A DNA stretch of 64,000 bases from contig NZ_JACXIZ010000030.1 in assembly GCF_014705605.1 (NCBI RefSeq), positions 1 to 64,000 on the forward strand, given 5' to 3'. Position 1 is the stretch's first letter. Each line of letters starts with the position of its first letter. The position numbers were made by a program, and so were the translations under genes. Shown here in pieces: positions 59,458 through 64,000 of the stretch. Below the pieces are notes generated by a model. It ran no database searches, was not told the origin of the DNA, and saw nothing but the letters and a program-made list of their open reading frames with translations. The DNA comes from Paenibacillus sabuli (GTDB taxonomy: Bacteria; Bacillota; Bacilli; Paenibacillales; Paenibacillaceae).

Positions 59458-61431
59458 TTGACGACAACCACGCACAGGAGAACGACAAAGACAGCGATCG
59501 TGCTCATGCTCGTCCTGGCCTTGCTCGCTGCATGCAGCGGCAACGAAGGGGGCGACAACAACGCGACAGGCGGCGTCAACAACGGCGAGGAGACGAATGC
59601 CGGCGCTGGCGCAAGCAATGAAGGGGGAGGAGGCGCCGAGGGAGAAGCGTCGGCCACGATTCCGGTCGATACCCGGGACAGCTCGGAGCTGCCGGACTGG
59701 GACGGCAAGGAGCTGAGTCTGCGCGTCTGGTTCAACCAGGGGACCGGGGGCTCGTTCGCAGGGGCGCGCAAATACACCGACGACCTCGTGTCCGACGAGA
59801 TCGCGCGCGTAACCGGCGTCAGACTCGACCTGGAAAATTCGTTCGACAACGGCGGCAGCACGACGGGCGAGGTGAAGCTCGGCATGATTGCGGCGTCCAA
59901 CGACTGGCCGGACATCATTATTAACGGGAATGAATTGAATACGCTTGCAGACAACGACAAAATTTACGACTTGACCGAGCTGATTCCGACCTATATGCCG
60001 AATCTGTCTGCGAAGCTGCCGCCATCGGTCGAATCGGTGTGGAGCAAGCCGTATATTAGCCGGGACGGCAAAATTTACGGCATTCCCGCGGGAATCTACA
60101 ATAGCGCTCTGCCGCAGCTGTACGAGGATATCGATCCCGCTAAATTTCCGCAGACCAGTCCCTACGGCTATATTTTCGTACGCGACGACGTCTTGAAGCA
60201 AATCTATCCGGATGCGAAGTCGCAAGCGGAGATTGAAGCGCTGTACGAGAAAAACGGCCAGTTCACGAAGGATGAAGTGCTGGACGTGCCGATTCGGTCG
60301 GAGGACGAGTTCTTTGAATTTTTGTATAAGCTGAACGAGCTGGCCGTGACGGAAAACAACAAGCAGGTGCCGGTCATGTATCTGTCCGCCGGTCAGGATA
60401 ACTGGGGCTTGCTGACGACGCTCAGCGGCGCACTGTCCGGCAGCTACTCGCCGAACGGCGAAAACAATTACTTTACGTATTGGGACAAGGAAACCGGCCG
60501 CATCGAATGGCGGTTTTTGCAGGAGGAGTTCAAGGAGCGGGTGCTCCGGTTCAACAAGCTGCTGCGCGACGGCGTCGCCTCCAAGGAAGCGATGGTCGAT
60601 CCGTACAATGTCTTCACCGAGAAGCTGAATAATGGCGAATACCTGGTCGCCTATCAGAACACGCCGGATAACAACATGCTGGAGCAAGCGGGCAAGCCGT
60701 ACCGGTATCGCAAGGTGTACCTCGACATTCCGTTCAATTACGACAAGTATGTGCTGCCGACCAACTTCCCGGATACGGGCAGCCGCATCTATATTGTGAA
60801 GGATGCGGTCAGCGAGGAGGATCTGCCGCAGGTGCTGCGCTGGCTCGATTACCAGCTCTCCGACGCGGGGGAAAAGCTGTGGTACTGGGGCCCGGCGGAC
60901 GCGGGACTGTTCACGGAGGACGCAGACGGTCAGCGGAGCTACACCGATCCCGAGCTGGAGGCGCAGCTCGCGTACGGCGAAGCCGGCAAGAAAGCGCAGG
61001 AGTACGGCCTGTGGGTCAACGACAATTCCAGCGACGACCGCATTCATACCGGTCTGATTACGTTCATGCCGAAGGGGCGGTTCGACCCGCTCAACTGGTA
61101 CCCGCATGAGAAGTTCAGTCCGAAAAATGCGACGACGAATTTCGATATGGCGCGTGTCGGCACCTATGAAACGAACGATACGAATACGGCGCGCTTCTAT
61201 TCCCAATTCGGTCTTGTGCCGGAGGCGCAGGAGGTCTGGAAGAAGCGGGCGAATTTTGAGGATGCGTTGACGAAGACGCTCGTGGCCAAGGATGACGCGG
61301 AATTCGAACGGCTCTGGACCGCCTTCCTCACCTCGGCGGAGAACGACGGCTTCAATGAAGCGATGCGGCAAAAAATCGACGAGGCGTTCCGCGAAGCGAA
61401 TGCGCCGTTCATGGCGAATATTACGAACTGA
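59458..61431 (+). CDS. Sugar ABC transporter substrate-binding lipoprotein, large form
   Basis: A 657-residue binding protein, longer than the two others of this class here. The TTG start follows GGAAGGGACGG; the lipobox LAAC gives Cys at residue 26, followed by a Gly/Asn/Glu linker of about 45 residues. The mature part has SNDWPDIIINGNELNTLADN, KIYGIPAGIYNSALPQLYED and SRIYIVKDAVSEEDLPQVLR. It completes the operon and would deliver its ligand to the two permeases upstream, with a shared ATPase from elsewhere. Likely regulated by the response regulator at 54523. Confidence 0.92.
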   Translation: MTTTTHRRTTKTAIVLMLVLALLAACSGNEGGDNNATGGVNNGEETNAGAGASNEGGGGAEGEASATIPVDTRDSSELPDWDGKELSLRVWFNQGTGGSFAGARKYTDDLVSDEIARVTGVRLDLENSFDNGGSTTGEVKLGMIAASNDWPDIIINGNELNTLADNDKIYDLTELIPTYMPNLSAKLPPSVESVWSKPYISRDGKIYGIPAGIYNSALPQLYEDIDPAKFPQTSPYGYIFVRDDVLKQIYPDAKSQAEIEALYEKNGQFTKDEVLDVPIRSEDEFFEFLYKLNELAVTENNKQVPVMYLSAGQDNWGLLTTLSGALSGSYSPNGENNYFTYWDKETGRIEWRFLQEEFKERVLRFNKLLRDGVASKEAMVDPYNVFTEKLNNGEYLVAYQNTPDNNMLEQAGKPYRYRKVYLDIPFNYDKYVLPTNFPDTGSRIYIVKDAVSEEDLPQVLRWLDYQLSDAGEKLWYWGPADAGLFTEDADGQRSYTDPELEAQLAYGEAGKKAQEYGLWVNDNSSDDRIHTGLITFMPKGRFDPLNWYPHEKFSPKNATTNFDMARVGTYETNDTNTARFYSQFGLVPEAQEVWKKRANFEDALTKTLVAKDDAEFERLWTAFLTSAENDGFNEAMRQKIDEAFREANAPFMANITN

Positions 61432-61457
61432 TTCGATCCGAGAAAGGACGTGACCAT

Positions 61458-62831
61458 ATGGAACAGTGGCGAGTATCCGGGCGTCGATGGCGGCGCGCGA
61501 CGATCGCCTGCTGTCTTGCAGGCTTGCTGGGCTTGGGCGTTCCGTTGCCGCGGGATACGGCGGCCGCCTTTGGACCGGCAGAGTGGACAGTGACCGAATT
61601 CAGCGCCGGGGGCACCACGACCTCCAGCACGGTAACCGAGCAGGACGGCGAGATCGAGCTGACGACCAATGGCTGGAATGTATGGGGAGCGGCTGACGGG
61701 GCCGGCTTCGTCTCGGAGCCGATGGAGCTGCTGCACGGCGCGTGCAGCATCGTCGGCATCAGCGGGACGCTCGAATCGGTGTCGGGCATCGTCAACAGCA
61801 ACGCCGCTGCCGGATTGATGTACCGCGAATCGCTGGACGGCGATGCCAAGAACGTCATGCTGCGCATGCAGAACGGTGCGCTGCTGCTGACGTATCGCAG
61901 CGAGACGGGCGGCCAGACGCAGTACAAGCGGGGCGCGACGCTGACTCTCCCCGTGGAGCTGAAGCTGGTGCGTCAGGGCAATACGTTCGCAGGCTACTAC
62001 AAGCAAGACGGCGCCTGGATGCTGTCGAACTATGTCGAGGTGGCCATGGAGGACGAGGGGCATGCGGGTCTGGCCGCCTACTCGGCCGATGCGACGCCGA
62101 TCGAGGCCGTCTACACGGACATCGAGACCTCGGCCGAGCATTTGCTGTCCGGAGAGGTGGAGGGGTATACGGATACGGAGCCGATCCCGGAGGATCTGCT
62201 GCTGCGCGAGCGATTCCAGGACGGCTCGGTGACCAATGGCCCGGTTGCCGTCAACAATCCGATCTGGGGCGGCACCTCGCAGGCCTGTCTGGCCGACGAT
62301 GACGGCGACCTGTCCTGGCGTCGCAGCGGTGCGAATGGCATCGTGTACACCGGGGAGCGGGGCTGGACCGACTACTCGGCCAGTGTCGATATTCGGCTGG
62401 ATGACGGCAGCATCAACAAAAACCTGGCCCAGCTGATCGTGCGCGGCCGCACGCATGTCATCTATGGCGAGTTCTATTACGCCATCGGGTATGACGGCAG
62501 CAATCGGATCGTCATCGACAAGGCGTTTCGCAATACGGTCAAGCGGCTGAAGACGACATCGATTGCCGATGCGGCCGATGGACAATGGCGGACGCTAAAG
62601 GTCGAGGCGATGGATCACACCTTGAAGGTGTATCTGGATGATGTGCTGGTGCTGGAGCATACCGATGAAGCGATGCCGAACCTGCGGGGCGGCGTAGGAT
62701 TGCGGACGGAGGACAGCGCCGTGCAATTCGACAACCTGCTCGTGTTCAAGCTGGATGACCCGCTCGGCGGCGATTACGACAATCTGGTCGGCGGCAATTT
62801 CGATCAACCGGCTCCGCCGGGATACGAGTAG
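61458..62831 (+). CDS. Secreted protein with two concanavalin-like domains
   Basis: A 457-residue exported protein. A basic start and hydrophobic segment (ATIACCLAGLLGLGVPLP) make a signal peptide ending near residue 37. Two beta-sandwich domains of the DUF1080/LamG kind follow: about 38-230 (AGLMYRESLDGDAKNVMLRM, NTFAGYYKQDGAWMLSNYVE) and 250-440 (ERGWTDYSASVDIRLDDGSI, GQWRTLKVEAMDHTLKVYLD). No catalytic site is evident; these domains usually bind carbohydrate. It starts 26 bases after the binding-protein stop with GAAAGGA upstream, so it belongs to the same operon. Confidence 0.8.
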   Translation: MEQWRVSGRRWRRATIACCLAGLLGLGVPLPRDTAAAFGPAEWTVTEFSAGGTTTSSTVTEQDGEIELTTNGWNVWGAADGAGFVSEPMELLHGACSIVGISGTLESVSGIVNSNAAAGLMYRESLDGDAKNVMLRMQNGALLLTYRSETGGQTQYKRGATLTLPVELKLVRQGNTFAGYYKQDGAWMLSNYVEVAMEDEGHAGLAAYSADATPIEAVYTDIETSAEHLLSGEVEGYTDTEPIPEDLLLRERFQDGSVTNGPVAVNNPIWGGTSQACLADDDGDLSWRRSGANGIVYTGERGWTDYSASVDIRLDDGSINKNLAQLIVRGRTHVIYGEFYYAIGYDGSNRIVIDKAFRNTVKRLKTTSIADAADGQWRTLKVEAMDHTLKVYLDDVLVLEHTDEAMPNLRGGVGLRTEDSAVQFDNLLVFKLDDPLGGDYDNLVGGNFDQPAPPGYE

Positions 62832-62845
62832 AGGGGGAATGAAGC

Positions 62846-64000
62846 ATGGCATGGGCACCTACTAGCAGACGCGCGATCGCCAGACTGCTCGTCGGCGTGA
62901 TGCTGCTGACGACGCTGGCTTACGCGTTCCCGCCGTTCACCGGCGCGATTGCACGGGCGGAGACGACGAGGGACGCGTACACCGCGACCCCCGCCGGCAC
63001 GGCGGATCAGCTCCAGGGCTCGCACATTGCGCCGAATGCCGGCAATGGACTGAGCAACATTCGGGAAGACAACTGGGCCTTGTACGAGGATGTCGATTTT
63101 GGCGCGTCCGGCGCGGTCGATGTCGGCTTCCGCGCAGCGGTGCCGTACGCGAACGCCGGCAATACGATCGAGGTCCGGCTCGGTGCGGCCGACGGCGAGC
63201 TCGTCGCCAGGCATCATCTGGTCGGCACCGCGACCGGTTATTCCAACGCGCAGTGGCAATATGTCGCGCTCAGCGAGACCGTGACGGGCGTGCATGACGT
63301 GTATGTCGTGTTCGTGCTCGATCCGCTGAGCGAAGGCACCGGGTTCTGCAATCTGGCCGAATGGCAATTCGGCGCCAGCTATCGCACGGATACGACTGCG
63401 CCCGTGACGACGGATTACTTGTCCGGCACGTACGATGGCAGCCAGTATACGTCGGCAGTGACCGTGACGCTGGCGGCGAGGGACGATTACCGCGGGGTTG
63501 CCCAGACGGTGTACAGCGTGGACGACGGCGCGACCTGGCAGTCGTACACCGCTCCACTGGTGTATGACGTGGAGGGAGAGTACAATCTCCAGTACTATTC
63601 GACCGACGCGGCGAGCAATGCCGAGACTGCGCGCACTGTCAGCTTCACGATCGCCGATCTCGGTACGCGCTCGGCATACGCGACGCTCCAGGCGGAGACG
63701 GCGTCGGAGCTGTCCGGCAATAATATCCGGGCGACGGAGACTGCGGTCATCGGCATCAATACGGGCAATTGGATGAAGTTCGAAGCGGTCAATTTCGGCG
63801 ATGAAGGCGCGCTCGACGTCGCCATGCACGTCGCAGTGCCGAACGTTGCCGAAGGCAATCGGATCGAGGTGCGTCTGGGCGCGCCGGACGGCGAGCTCGT
63901 CGGCGCTCTGCGCCTGCGCGGCACGGCGGAGAATTATACGAATGCCGCGACGCAGCGAACGGCGCTGCTGCGCACGGTGACCGGGGTCCATGACGTCTAT
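62846..64000 (+). CDS. Secreted multi-domain carbohydrate-binding protein, 3' end outside the window
   Basis: Open from ATG 62846 (AGAGGGGGAATG upstream) to the window end, 385 codons with no stop. A signal peptide ends near residue 38 (AIARAETT). A CBM6-like domain follows (about 50-170: NAGNGLSNIREDNWALYEDV, DFG, IEVRLGAADGELVARH, GVHDVYVVF). Then comes an OmpL47-type beta domain (about 175-275: TVYSVDDGATWQSYTAPLVY, YYSTDAASNAET) and a second CBM6-like repeat (about 280-385). The start of each CBM6 repeat shares GN-x-I-x-NW and the end GVHDVY. A catalytic glycoside-hydrolase or lyase domain is probably encoded beyond the window. Confidence 0.82.
   Translation, partial: MAWAPTSRRAIARLLVGVMLLTTLAYAFPPFTGAIARAETTRDAYTATPAGTADQLQGSHIAPNAGNGLSNIREDNWALYEDVDFGASGAVDVGFRAAVPYANAGNTIEVRLGAADGELVARHHLVGTATGYSNAQWQYVALSETVTGVHDVYVVFVLDPLSEGTGFCNLAEWQFGASYRTDTTAPVTTDYLSGTYDGSQYTSAVTVTLAARDDYRGVAQTVYSVDDGATWQSYTAPLVYDVEGEYNLQYYSTDAASNAETARTVSFTIADLGTRSAYATLQAETASELSGNNIRATETAVIGINTGNWMKFEAVNFGDEGALDVAMHVAVPNVAEGNRIEVRLGAPDGELVGALRLRGTAENYTNAATQRTALLRTVTGVHDVY

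Overview
The window reads as chromosome of a GC-rich, spore-former-type member of the Bacillota, most likely a Paenibacillaceae relative (Paenibacillus/Cohnella type). Grounds: strong AAGGAGG-type ribosome sites, consensus sigma-A promoters, a T-box leader, OpuA and CitA orthologues of the Bacillus kind, and three sugar-transport modules of LplB/LplC-type permeases plus large lipoprotein binding proteins, two with a YesM/YesN-type two-component pair. No rRNA, tRNA, CRISPR array, transposase or prophage was seen.

Layout. 0-7 kb: XRE regulator with an operator inside its own promoter, araA with an AraR-like operator, a WYL/DinB chimeric remnant, an AI-2E-type transporter, a ROK regulator and a nagBA pair. 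7.1-7.8 kb: about 14 copies of a 50-bp tandem repeat. 7.8-16.3 kb: orphan binding protein, membrane protein, citA, the opuA glycine-betaine operon with a terminator in its leader, a small secreted protein and a UvrC-like protein lacking its RNase H half. 16.5-26 kb: GH78-like enzyme, LacI-type operators, a sugar ABC operon, cupin protein and aldo/keto reductase. 26-30 kb: VOC protein plus TetR, then LacI divergent from an FAD oxidoreductase. 30-42.4 kb: permeases divergent from a histidine kinase, response regulator and binding protein, then a SurA-like anchored protein and a large beta-helix protein. 42.5-44.7 kb: T-box-controlled leuA. 44.8-47 kb: an AT-rich two-gene insert (beta-propeller-like protein, M23 peptidase). 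47.2-51.1 kb: cupin, then on the minus strand hflX, a 71-codon frame and erm. 51.2-54.3 kb: PhyH dioxygenase, AraC regulator, LLM flavoenzyme. 54.4-64 kb: a second response regulator/kinase pair, permeases, binding protein and two secreted carbohydrate-binding proteins, the last cut by the window end.

How it works together. Most of the window is carbohydrate sensing, uptake and breakdown. A 14-bp LacI-type operator (GTAANCGNTTAC core) occurs before the 19.8-kb binding-protein operon, the 39.3-kb beta-helix gene and the 54.5-kb regulator, suggesting a shared repressor. A separate direct repeat (CTTAACA/CTTAAAA, 21-bp period) flanks the 32-35 kb kinase/regulator genes on both sides, as expected for its target sites.

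The most interesting locus is 47.9-51.1 kb. A 12-codon leader frame with an ideal ribosome site and an R-I-R motif, then an intrinsic terminator, precede hflX. A second R-x-R-rich frame, a second intrinsic terminator and a coupled hydrophobic frame precede erm. Two ribosome-protecting genes behind two apparent ribosome-monitoring attenuators on one strand suggest a drug-inducible macrolide-lincosamide tolerance operon.
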